Of a DNA stretch of 31,972 nt, positions 1 to 6,769 are shown piece after piece (position 1 is the stretch's first letter; the number at the start of each line of letters is the position of its first letter). The stretch lies in NCBI GenBank assembly GCA_029865675.1, contig JARXAU010000112.1, positions 1 to 31,972 of the forward strand. Direction: 5' to 3'. Source of the DNA: Rhodoferax sp. GTDB taxonomy: Bacteria > Pseudomonadota > Gammaproteobacteria > Burkholderiales > Burkholderiaceae_C. The translations under genes and the position numbers were made by a program. The notes under the pieces were generated by a model. The model saw nothing but the letters and a program-made list of their open reading frames with translations. It was not told where the DNA came from and did not search any database.

Positions 1-1098
1 CGGCTCACCGGCCAAAAACAGGGCGCGCAGGCTGCTGAGGTCGTATTTGGTCAGCAGCGCGGGGTCTTGCTTTTTGAGCACCCGAATGGCCGTGGGCGCG
101 CTGAACATCACGGTGACCTTGTATTTTTCGACCAGGCTCCACCAGATGCCGCCGTCGGGGCGGATGGGCAGGCCTTCGTAAAGAATGGTCGCCATGCCGG
201 CAATCAGCGGGCCGTACACGATGTAGCTGTGGCCCACGACCCAGCCAATGTCGCTGGTGCAAAAGTAGGTTTCACCCGGCTTGCCGCAAAAAATGGTTTC
301 CATGCTGGCGGCCAGCGCCACGGTGTAGCCGCCGGTGTCGCGCTGCACGCCTTTGGGTTTGCCCGTGGTGCCGCTGGTGTACAGGGTGTAGCTGGGGTGG
401 GTGGATTCCACCCATTCGCAAGGCACGACCGCGTTGCGGTGCTGCTGGCGCAAGTCGGCCCATAGATGGTCGCGCCCGGCCACCAGGTTCATGGCAGCGA
501 GTTGGCGGTCCACCATCAGTACGGCTGCCGGTTTGTGGGTCGAGGTGGCAATCGCCTCGTCCAGCAAGGGCTTGTATTCCACCACCTTGCCGCCTCGCGA
601 ACCCGCCTCGGCACTCACGATGACCGTGGGCGAGGCGTCTTCAATGCGCGTGGCCAGCGACCCAGCGGCAAAGCCGCCAAACACCACCGAATGGATGGCG
701 CCAATGCGCGCGCAGGCCAGCACGGCAAACACCGCCTCGGCAACCATGGGCATGTAAATCAGCACGCGGTCGCCTTTTTTGACGCCCAGGCCCAAAAGCG
801 ATGCCGCCATGCACTGCACCTCAGAGTGCAATTCGGCGAAGGTGTAGGCGCGCTCGGTGTTGGTCTCGGTGGATACGGCGATCAGCGCGTTTTGGTTCGC
901 GCGGTCTTGGAGGTGGCGGTCCACCGCGTTGTGGCACAGGTTGGTGGTGCCGCCTACAAACCAGCGCGCAAACGGCGGATTGCTGTAGTCGCAAATCTGG
1001 GTGGGCGGCGTGTGCCACTCGATGCGCTGGGCTTGTTCGGCCCAGAATGCGTCTCTATCGTCAATAGATCGGCGGTAGGTTTCAGCGTATGTAGTCAT
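1..1098 (-). CDS. prpE: Propionyl-CoA synthetase (partial, C-terminus beyond window)
   Basis: An acyl-CoA synthetase of the ANL (AMP-forming) superfamily that activates propionate to propionyl-CoA with ATP and CoA, normally feeding the methylcitrate cycle. I read 366 residues from the ATG at 1098 to the window edge; the family is about 630 residues, so roughly the last 40 percent is missing. The N-terminus (RRSIDDRDAFWAEQ, then DYSNPPFARWFVGG near residue 40) resembles PrpE more than acetyl-CoA synthetase Acs. The P-loop-like adenylation motif YTSGTTGKPKG lies near residues 238-248, followed by VQRDTGG and SDIGWVVGHSY. A GGAG ribosome site sits about 7 bases before the start, and a 14-bp perfect palindrome lies 45-58 bases upstream. 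Propionate as substrate is inferred from similarity; acetate is the main alternative. Confidence 0.93.
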   Translation of the reverse strand, partial: MTTYAETYRRSIDDRDAFWAEQAQRIEWHTPPTQICDYSNPPFARWFVGGTTNLCHNAVDRHLQDRANQNALIAVSTETNTERAYTFAELHSEVQCMAASLLGLGVKKGDRVLIYMPMVAEAVFAVLACARIGAIHSVVFGGFAAGSLATRIEDASPTVIVSAEAGSRGGKVVEYKPLLDEAIATSTHKPAAVLMVDRQLAAMNLVAGRDHLWADLRQQHRNAVVPCEWVESTHPSYTLYTSGTTGKPKGVQRDTGGYTVALAASMETIFCGKPGETYFCTSDIGWVVGHSYIVYGPLIAGMATILYEGLPIRPDGGIWWSLVEKYKVTVMFSAPTAIRVLKKQDPALLTKYDLSSLRALFLAGEP

Positions 1099-1142
1099 AT
1101 TTTTGTCTCCAAAAGGGATCCTGAAATCAGCTTCAAACTGAA

Positions 1143-1156
1143 TTCATAATTATGAA
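1143..1156. promoter_or_regulatory. 14-bp perfect palindrome upstream of prpE (candidate operator)
   Basis: TTCATAATTATGAA reads the same on both strands and is centred about 52 bases before the prpE start, in an otherwise ordinary 115-base gap. AT-rich dyads at this distance are typical of a dimeric regulator site or of a site overlapping a promoter core; CATAAT inside it could be a -10 element. No regulator gene is adjacent, so its identity is unknown. Confidence 0.35.
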
Positions 1157-1213
1157 CGACCCAATTGCGAGCGCCTGACATGAGATTGCGCGGCCAATGA
1201 AAAAACGGTGGCG

Positions 1214-1837
1214 CTATTTGACCAAAGCCTGCACGTCCTTAAAGGCTGGATGTTCGGCGCTGCGCAACCACTCAAACGCCACCATCTCGGTCGTCACCAA
1301 TTCCGCACCCGCGCCGGCCAACCGGTCAAACGCGGCGTCGCGGTTGCGCTCGGTGCGGGAGCTGCAAGCATCGGTCACGATCCAAACCTCGAATTCATCC
1401 TCCAGCAGGTCCAGCGCGGTTTGCAGCAAACAAATATGAGCCTCGCAGCCCGCCATCACAATGCTTGCGCGCGCCTCAGCACCGCCGGAAGCCTTTTGCA
1501 AATGTTTGGGCAGGCTTCGAGCATTGCCTTGAATGGGCTTGGGCGGGGGGCGCAGCCACTCGCCCAGGCCTTCTTCCACTGCGCTAAATTGCATCTTGAC
1601 CAGCGTACGGGTCGCGGTGTCTGTGCTTGCATTGAGAGCCGCCTTCAGCGCCGGTACCGTAACACCCAGCTTAGAAGGCGCTTGCTCGGTTACCACCACC
1701 GGCACTGCCATCAAGGCCGCGAGCCGCGCCAACCTCACGGCGTTTGCAATCACCGTCGCCGCGTCCTGCAGCGCGGGCATCAGTTTGATTTGGTAGTCCA
1801 CCAGCACCAGCTGGCTGTCGTCGGCATCAAGCAACAT
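1214..1837 (-). CDS. Isochorismatase-family cysteine hydrolase
   Basis: A 207-residue member of the isochorismatase/nicotinamidase (cysteine hydrolase) fold, probably cytosolic. The catalytic triad can be placed: Asp14 in LVLVDYQ, Lys81 in TLVKMQFS, and Cys136 in the AGCEAHICL motif. This last matches the usual G-x-E-x-H-x-C signature and is preceded by the hydrophobic strand IVM. Between the Lys and Cys motifs is a proline- and charge-rich stretch (residues about 90-123) longer than in compact family members such as YcaC. The ATG at 1837 has only a weak purine-rich AAGAAAG ahead of it. It reads toward prpE with 115 bases between them, so co-transcription is possible but not shown. The substrate cannot be inferred; family members act on isochorismate, nicotinamide, ureidoacrylate and other amides. 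Confidence 0.85.
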   Translation of the reverse strand: MLLDADDSQLVLVDYQIKLMPALQDAATVIANAVRLARLAALMAVPVVVTEQAPSKLGVTVPALKAALNASTDTATRTLVKMQFSAVEEGLGEWLRPPPKPIQGNARSLPKHLQKASGGAEARASIVMAGCEAHICLLQTALDLLEDEFEVWIVTDACSSRTERNRDAAFDRLAGAGAELVTTEMVAFEWLRSAEHPAFKDVQALVK

Positions 1838-2042
1838 GAATTTTCTTTCTTAGGCACAACAGCCCTGAGCATAACCACTGCGGCCCACTGAATATGGCAT
1901 CGCAAGTCCGATCGGGGCCCTGTGACGCACGTTGAACAATAGGCCAATAGTCGGCAATTAATCAAGAAAATCAAGCACTTAGGCCAGCTTACAAAAGTAA
2001 AATCGCTTGACAAACAGCGCTTGACCGAATTAAGCTCACCGC

Positions 2043-2585
2043 ATGACTACATCCTTTTTAGTGGCCGTGATCATTGCTTTAAGCAGTTGGAGCGCTTCCG
2101 CTCAGACCTCCGGTTCGAACGACGAAATCACAAATCTTCTCGCAGAAAAAGGCCTGTTGACCCGCATTGGCGACGCGGGCAACCAAGTCGGAGTTCAGGC
2201 TTCAGATCTGGTAGTGAGTGCCATGGGATTTCTTGGCGTACCCTATCGCCTCGGAGGAAGCACGTTGGAAACTGGCTTTGACTGCAGCGGCTTCGTCAAA
2301 GCGATGTTTGAGCAAACTGTCGGCTTGGCGCTCCCTCGCAATGCCGCCCAACAAGCCGCCGCCACCCAAACCATAGACCGCGCCGAATTGCGTCCCGGCG
2401 ACCTGGTGTTTTTCAATACCATGCGCCGCGCTTTCAGCCATGTCGGCATCTATGTGGGAAACGGCAAGTTCATTCATTCGCCCAAGCCAGGCGCTGAAGT
2501 GCGCGTAGAAGACATGGGGGTAGCCTATTGGGCGGGCCGCTTTGACGGCGCACGCCGGGTGCCCACGCAAAGCAAAACACCCTAA
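2043..2585 (+). CDS. Secreted NlpC/P60 (C40) cell-wall endopeptidase
   Basis: A 180-residue exported hydrolase likely to cut peptide stems of peptidoglycan. Residues 1-20 form a signal peptide ending SASA, with cleavage likely before Gln21. The NlpC/P60 domain covers about residues 55-172. Its catalytic cysteine is Cys81 in FDCSGFV, the histidine is His133 in SHVGIYVG, and the third polar residue is His145 in FIHSP. The family hallmarks LRPGDLVFF and GKFIHSP are present. There is no SH3 or LysM targeting domain, so it is a minimal version. The ATG at 2043 lacks a Shine-Dalgarno sequence; a TTGACA box at 2007-2012 is placed so that the transcript could start at or near the ATG. It is divergent from the isochorismatase gene and convergent with clpB. 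Confidence 0.92.
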   Translation: MTTSFLVAVIIALSSWSASAQTSGSNDEITNLLAEKGLLTRIGDAGNQVGVQASDLVVSAMGFLGVPYRLGGSTLETGFDCSGFVKAMFEQTVGLALPRNAAQQAAATQTIDRAELRPGDLVFFNTMRRAFSHVGIYVGNGKFIHSPKPGAEVRVEDMGVAYWAGRFDGARRVPTQSKTP

Positions 2586-2662
2586 TTTTTCTTGAAGTCG
2601 ACGCACCTTCAGTCATGAAAGTTGTTTCACACGAAGCCGCAACGTGTGGACAGCGCGCCCCC

Positions 2663-2690
2663 CAGACTGACGGCGCGCGAAGTCAGTCTG
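2663..2690 (+). terminator. Hairpin between C40 peptidase and clpB
   Basis: A perfect 9-bp stem (CAGACTGAC at 2663-2671 with GTCAGTCTG at 2682-2690) and a 10-base loop, followed on the plus strand by TTTT. It probably ends transcription of the C40 peptidase gene. The right arm contains the clpB stop codon (2683-2685), so the same hairpin lies at the end of the clpB message, but that strand has no T-run after it. A smaller 6-bp hairpin (CACACG/CGTGTG, 2628-2648) lies just before it. Confidence 0.5.
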
Positions 2691-5289
2691 TTTTGGTAAA
2701 AGTAAATTGGCCCGGTGCTCGAATCGGGTCTACGTCCACGGCAATAAGGTCTTTAGGCACAAACTTTCCCTCGAGCAGCAATTTAGACAGCGGATTTTCC
2801 AGCCGCTGCTGAATCGCCCGCTTCAAAGGACGCGCGCCGTACACCGGGTCGAACCCGACTTTGGCCAGCTCAGCCACCGCAGCGTCTGACACCTCCAGCG
2901 TGTAGTCCATGCGCTCCAGGCGCTTGGACAGCGTTTGGAGCTGAATCTTGGCAATGCTGGCAATGTGGCTCGCGTCCAAGGCGTGGAACACCACGGTCTC
3001 GTCAATGCGGTTCAAAAACTCGGGCCGGAAGTGGTTTTTCAGCTCACCGGTCACCGCGTCCTTGATGTCTTCGCTGTCCTGGCCCACCATGCTTTGAATC
3101 ATGTGTGAGCCAATATTGCTGGTCATCACAATCACTGTGTTTTTAAAGTCCACGGTACGTCCCTGTCCGTCGGTTAGGCGCCCGTCGTCCAGCACTTGCA
3201 GCAGCACATTAAACACATCCGGGTGGGCTTTTTCCACCTCGTCGAGCAGCAGCACGCTATAGGGTTTGCGGCGCACTGCCTCGGTCAAGTAGCCACCCTC
3301 CTCGTAACCCACGTAGCCCGGGGGGGCGCCAATGAGTCGCGCCACGGAATGCTTTTCCATGAACTCGCTCATGTCGATGCGGATCAAATGGTCTTCGCTG
3401 TCAAACAAAAAGCCGGCCACCGCCTTGCACAACTCGGTCTTACCAACGCCGGTGGGGCCAAGGAACAAGAACGACCCGGTCGGGCGGTTGGGGTCAGAGA
3501 GTCCTGAGCGCGAGCGGCGAATCGCATTGGACACCGCCGCAATCGCCTCGTTTTGGCCCACCACACGGTTGTGCAAACGGCCTTCCATCAGGAGCAGTTT
3601 TTCGCGGTCGCCCTGCACGAGTTTGGCAATCGGAATACCCGTGGCGCGGGCTACGACTTCGGCAATCTCTTCGGCGCCCACCTGGGTGCGCAGCAGTTGC
3701 GGTGCAACGCCCTCGCCCCCTTTGGCGCGACCGGCTTCCGTGTCTTGGGCGTCTTTGAGGCGCTTTTCCAGCTCGGGCAATTTGCCGTATTGCAATTCGG
3801 CCACCTTGGCCAGGTCGCCCTTGCGCGTAAGCGTCTCGATTTGCTGGCGCAAAGAGTCGATCTCCAGGCGCACTTGCGCACTGCCTTGGGCGGTGGCTTT
3901 CTCGGCCTTCCAGATTTCATCCAGGTCGGCAATCTCTTTTTGCAGGCTGGCAATTTCTTCATTGATCAGCGAAAAGCGCTTGATCGAGGCCTCGTCCTTC
4001 TCTTTTTTGACCGCTTCGCGCTCAATTTGTAGCTGAATCAGGCGGCGGTCGAGCTTGTCCATCACCTCGGGTTTGGAGTCCAGCTCAATCTTGATCTTGG
4101 CCGCCGCCTCGTCAATCAGGTCAATCGCCTTGTCGGGCAAAAACCGGTCGGTAATGTAGCGGTGGCTGAGTTCGGCAGCAGCCACAATGGCCGGGTCGGT
4201 GATGTTGACGCCGTGGTGCACCTGGTAGCGCTCTTTGAGTCCGCGCAATATCGCCACCGTGGCCTCCACGGTGGGCTCGCCGACCAGAATTTTTTGAAAC
4301 CGCCGTTCCAAAGCCGCGTCTTTTTCAACGTACTTGCGGTACTCGTCCAAGGTGGTGGCGCCCACGCAGTGCAGCTCGCCCCGCGCCAGAGCGGGTTTGA
4401 GCATATTGCCCGCATCCATGGCACCCTCGGCCTTGCCCGCGCCCACCATGGTGTGGAGTTCGTCAATGAACACAATGGTCTGGCCTTCGTCCTTGGCCAA
4501 GTCTTTGAGCACGTTTTTCAAGCGCTCTTCAAATTCACCCCGGAACTTGGCGCCTGCCAGCAGCGAGGCCATGTCCAGAGACAAAACGCGCTTGCCCTTG
4601 AGCGAGTCGGGCACCTCGCCCGCCACAATGCGCTGCGCCAGGCCTTCCACAATCGCCGTCTTGCCCACGCCGGGCTCGCCAATGAGCACCGGGTTGTTTT
4701 TGGTGCGGCGCTGCAACACCTGAATAGCGCGGCGAATCTCGTCGTCGCGGCCAATCACTGGGTCGAGCTTGCCTGCGCGGGCGCGCTCGGTCAGGTCCAC
4801 GCAGTATTTTTTGAGCGACTCGCGCTGGTCCTCGGCGTCCGCACTGTCCACGTTTTGCCCGCCGCGCACGGCCAGCACGGCGGCGTCCAGGCTCTTGCGG
4901 GTCAAGCCCAGGGCCTGCACCTGCTTGGCGAAGTCAGACTTGGCCTCGCTCAAAGCCAGCATGAACAACTCGCTGGCAACGAATTGGTCGCCGCGCTTCA
5001 TGGCCTCTTTCTCCGCCGCTTGCAGCAGGCCCACCATGTCACGCCCCACCTGCACCTGGTCTTGGCCCTGCACTTCGGGCAGCTTTTTCATGGCGGCGTC
5101 GGCTGCAGCCAGCAAGGCCTGCACGTTGACGCCCGCGCGCTGCAACAAGGCCTTGGGGCCGTCCTCCTGGCGCAGCATGGCGGCCACGACGTGGGCCGGT
5201 TCGATATAGGCGTGGTCCTGGGCCAAGGCAGAGCTTTGGGCGTCCGCCAGGGCTTCTTGAAATTTGGTGGTGAGTTTGTCAATGCGCAT
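2683..5289 (-). CDS. clpB: ATP-dependent chaperone (disaggregase) ClpB
   Basis: The Hsp100 disaggregase, a hexameric AAA+ machine that works with DnaK/DnaJ/GrpE to pull polypeptides out of aggregates. It has 868 residues, the usual length. The N-domain is about 1-145. NBD1 has Walker A GEPGVGKT (204-211) and Walker B VFIDELHT (273-280). The ClpB-specific coiled-coil middle domain spans about 400-530 and separates it from ClpA and ClpC. NBD2 has Walker A GPTGVGKT (611-618), pore loop GYVG (658-661) and Walker B LLLDEVEKAH (680-689). I start at the ATG at 5289 (MRIDKLTTKF), which has a well-placed GGAG and a canonical N-terminus; an in-frame upstream extension has neither. A sigma-32-like promoter lies just upstream. 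It is transcribed alone, convergent with the C40 gene. Confidence 0.98.
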   Translation of the reverse strand: MRIDKLTTKFQEALADAQSSALAQDHAYIEPAHVVAAMLRQEDGPKALLQRAGVNVQALLAAADAAMKKLPEVQGQDQVQVGRDMVGLLQAAEKEAMKRGDQFVASELFMLALSEAKSDFAKQVQALGLTRKSLDAAVLAVRGGQNVDSADAEDQRESLKKYCVDLTERARAGKLDPVIGRDDEIRRAIQVLQRRTKNNPVLIGEPGVGKTAIVEGLAQRIVAGEVPDSLKGKRVLSLDMASLLAGAKFRGEFEERLKNVLKDLAKDEGQTIVFIDELHTMVGAGKAEGAMDAGNMLKPALARGELHCVGATTLDEYRKYVEKDAALERRFQKILVGEPTVEATVAILRGLKERYQVHHGVNITDPAIVAAAELSHRYITDRFLPDKAIDLIDEAAAKIKIELDSKPEVMDKLDRRLIQLQIEREAVKKEKDEASIKRFSLINEEIASLQKEIADLDEIWKAEKATAQGSAQVRLEIDSLRQQIETLTRKGDLAKVAELQYGKLPELEKRLKDAQDTEAGRAKGGEGVAPQLLRTQVGAEEIAEVVARATGIPIAKLVQGDREKLLLMEGRLHNRVVGQNEAIAAVSNAIRRSRSGLSDPNRPTGSFLFLGPTGVGKTELCKAVAGFLFDSEDHLIRIDMSEFMEKHSVARLIGAPPGYVGYEEGGYLTEAVRRKPYSVLLLDEVEKAHPDVFNVLLQVLDDGRLTDGQGRTVDFKNTVIVMTSNIGSHMIQSMVGQDSEDIKDAVTGELKNHFRPEFLNRIDETVVFHALDASHIASIAKIQLQTLSKRLERMDYTLEVSDAAVAELAKVGFDPVYGARPLKRAIQQRLENPLSKLLLEGKFVPKDLIAVDVDPIRAPGQFTFTKTD

Positions 5290-5310
5290 AGGTTTCTCCG
5301 TTGGGTCCCA

Positions 5311-5337
5311 ACTTGGGTGCCCTGGCTGATTTTCAAG
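5311..5337 (-). promoter_or_regulatory. Sigma-32 (RpoH)-type heat-shock promoter of clpB
   Basis: Read on the minus strand, CTTGAA (5337-5332) is an exact sigma-32 -35 element. It is followed after 13 bases by ACCCAAGT (5318-5311), close to the -10 consensus CCCCATNT. The predicted start near 5304 leaves a leader of about 15 bases containing the GGAG of clpB. Heat-shock control of clpB by RpoH is standard in proteobacteria, which supports the call. Confidence 0.7.
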
Positions 5338-5374
5338 CGCGTGCCCCGCTGGGCCCTTGTCTAAAATCAAGCTT

Positions 5375-5953
5375 ATGAACATTCACCAGCTCAGCGTGCT
5401 GTTTGACGAGCGGCAAGACCGATTGCTCTTGCGGGTCAACACCCGAGAAGGTCAGGAGGTGCGACTTTGGCTCACTCGTCGCATCGGCCTGCGACTGATC
5501 AAGCCCTTGCAGATGACGATTGCCAAGATGGAGTCAAGCAATTCCGCGGTGTCAGTCGCTGATGCCCAGGCCCAAGCCATGCTGGTAGAACTTAAGCAAC
5601 AAGATTTTCTTCAGAGTGCTGATCTAAAAACCCCATTCGCGACCCAGGGCAAAGACCTGCCGCTGGGGCAAGAGCCCATGGTAGTCACCGAAATCACGCT
5701 CGACGTCAAAGGGCAAGCTGGCGTGCAAATCGTGTTTCAGGACGCGGGCGACGCGCAGACAGCGCCACGCGCCTGCACCTTGCAAATGCAGGCGCAACTG
5801 GTTCATGGAATGTTGCACTTGTTGACAAAGGCAGTGAGCGACGCGCAATGGCAAGACATACCGCAGGGGCAGACCCAGGTACCGGCGCAGGGCACTAGCC
5901 CGGAAGACGAACTGCAGGACTCGGCCCAGAAAAAGCGCGCTTACCGGCACTGA
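5375..5953 (+). CDS. Hypothetical protein, divergent from clpB
   Basis: I do not recognise this protein. It has 192 residues from the ATG at 5375 (MNIHQLSVLFDERQDRLL); a TTG at 5357 would add six residues but overlaps a TAAAAT box (5362-5367) that looks like a -10. There is no signal peptide or membrane segment. The first 50 residues look folded: a beta-rich pattern LLLRVNTREGQEVRLWLTRR followed by IGLRLIKPL. A mid-region TEITLDVKGQAGVQIVFQ also looks like strands, and the last 40 residues are Gln/Ser/Glu-rich and probably disordered. Codon use resembles its neighbours, so I take it as real. Sharing a short intergenic region with the heat-shock gene clpB is the only context clue and does not assign a role. 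Confidence 0.75.
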   Translation: MNIHQLSVLFDERQDRLLLRVNTREGQEVRLWLTRRIGLRLIKPLQMTIAKMESSNSAVSVADAQAQAMLVELKQQDFLQSADLKTPFATQGKDLPLGQEPMVVTEITLDVKGQAGVQIVFQDAGDAQTAPRACTLQMQAQLVHGMLHLLTKAVSDAQWQDIPQGQTQVPAQGTSPEDELQDSAQKKRAYRH

Positions 5954-6010
5954 TCGCAGTCATCAAGCGCAATCCCATTACCCGTGGCCGCTCAGGCGCA
6001 ACCTGCACCC

Positions 6011-6502
6011 CTAGGCATTGCGCGCCGCAATGCCCCACCGCGCCAAAGCAGCATCGTCGGACACCCGCGCATCGACCCAATGTGCGCCGCGCGGGGTTTG
6101 CTCCTTTTTCCAGAACGGCGCCTGGGTTTTGAGGTAATCCATCAAAAACTCGCAGGCCTGGAAACTTTCACCCCGGTGCGCGGAAGTCACTACCACCAGC
6201 ACCACTTGCTCGGTGGGCGCCAGCACGCCAATGCGGTGCACTACGCGCGCACCCAATATGTCAAAGCGCCGCTGCGCCTCGTCAATCATGGCCTCAATGG
6301 ACTTTTCGGTCATGCCGGGGTAGTGCTCCAACTCCAGCGACTGCACGCTGGCGGCGTGGGCCTCACCCGGCGCATTGCGGTCGCGCACGGTGCCTAAAAA
6401 GGTACAGATTGCGCCTACGCGCGGGTCATGGGCCTGCAAGTCTGCGATTTCTTGCGCGATGTCAAAGGCGCCGTGCTGAATGCGAACGCGGGGTGCGGCC
6501 AT
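6011..6502 (-). CDS. moaE: Molybdopterin synthase catalytic subunit MoaE
   Basis: The large subunit of molybdopterin synthase, which with thiocarboxylated MoaD puts two sulfurs into cyclic pyranopterin monophosphate to make molybdopterin. It has 163 residues, near the family norm of about 150. Family blocks in order are FLGTVRDRN (35-43), LELEHYPGMTEKSI (56-69), HRIGVL, TSAHRGESFQACEFLMDYLK and APFWKKE. The two catalytic lysines correspond to Lys125 (DYLK) and Lys132 (FWKK). It starts four bases after the moaD stop with a GAGG just ahead, so the two are probably translationally coupled, fitting their heterotetramer. It is the last gene of the alaA-to-moaE block. A hairpin overlaps its final codons. 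Confidence 0.97.
   Translation of the reverse strand: MAAPRVRIQHGAFDIAQEIADLQAHDPRVGAICTFLGTVRDRNAPGEAHAASVQSLELEHYPGMTEKSIEAMIDEAQRRFDILGARVVHRIGVLAPTEQVVLVVVTSAHRGESFQACEFLMDYLKTQAPFWKKEQTPRGAHWVDARVSDDAALARWGIAARNA
6014..6034 (-). terminator. Hairpin at the moaE stop codon
   Basis: Perfect 9-bp inverted repeat GGCATTGCG/CGCAATGCC with a 3-base loop, covering the last codons of moaE and ending next to its stop (6011-6013). There is no T-run, so it may mark a Rho-dependent or processed 3' end of the operon rather than a classical terminator. The repeat could also be partly a by-product of Ala- and Arg-rich codons. Confidence 0.3.
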
Positions 6503-6506
6503 GGCC

Positions 6507-6758
6507 TCAACCGCCGGTCACAGGGGGAAAGAACGCCACTTCAGCGCCCTCGACAATCTCGGCGCTTTCTTCGCACATCAGCTGGTTGAGCGCAATGCGC
6601 ACCGCCCGCCCGGCTGCCAGCGGGTGGTTCTCCAGCGCGTCGCGTCGTACCAAGGCAAGGCGCAAGTCGCCCAGGGTCAAGGCGCTGGTGTTCCAGGTCT
6701 CGCTGCTGCGGCCCAGCGCCTCGCGGATGGAGGCGAAATACTTGATATGAACTTGCAT
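6507..6758 (-). CDS. moaD: Molybdopterin synthase sulfur carrier subunit MoaD
   Basis: A small ubiquitin-fold protein of 83 residues. Its C-terminal Gly-Gly (PPVTGG) is adenylated by MoeB and thiocarboxylated, then donates sulfur in the MoaE active site. The N-terminus VHIKYFASIREALG and the C-terminal block VAFFPPVTGG are typical MoaD signatures. It lies 11 bases after moeA, with AAGG about 9 bases before the ATG, and four bases before moaE. The adenylating enzyme (MoeB) and the pterin-forming enzymes MoaA and MoaC are not in this window. Confidence 0.96.
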   Translation of the reverse strand: MQVHIKYFASIREALGRSSETWNTSALTLGDLRLALVRRDALENHPLAAGRAVRIALNQLMCEESAEIVEGAEVAFFPPVTGG

Positions 6759-6769
6759 GGGTTCGCCTT

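Noticed and set aside
466..1149. A 227-codon plus-strand frame opposite prpE
   Set aside because: Antisense to a strongly conserved adenylate-forming enzyme; no homology recognised.
4162..5364. A 400-codon plus-strand frame opposite clpB
   Set aside because: It lies entirely over the conserved ClpB N-terminal and first ATPase domain; its His/Gln/Leu-rich composition is what GC-rich antisense reading produces.
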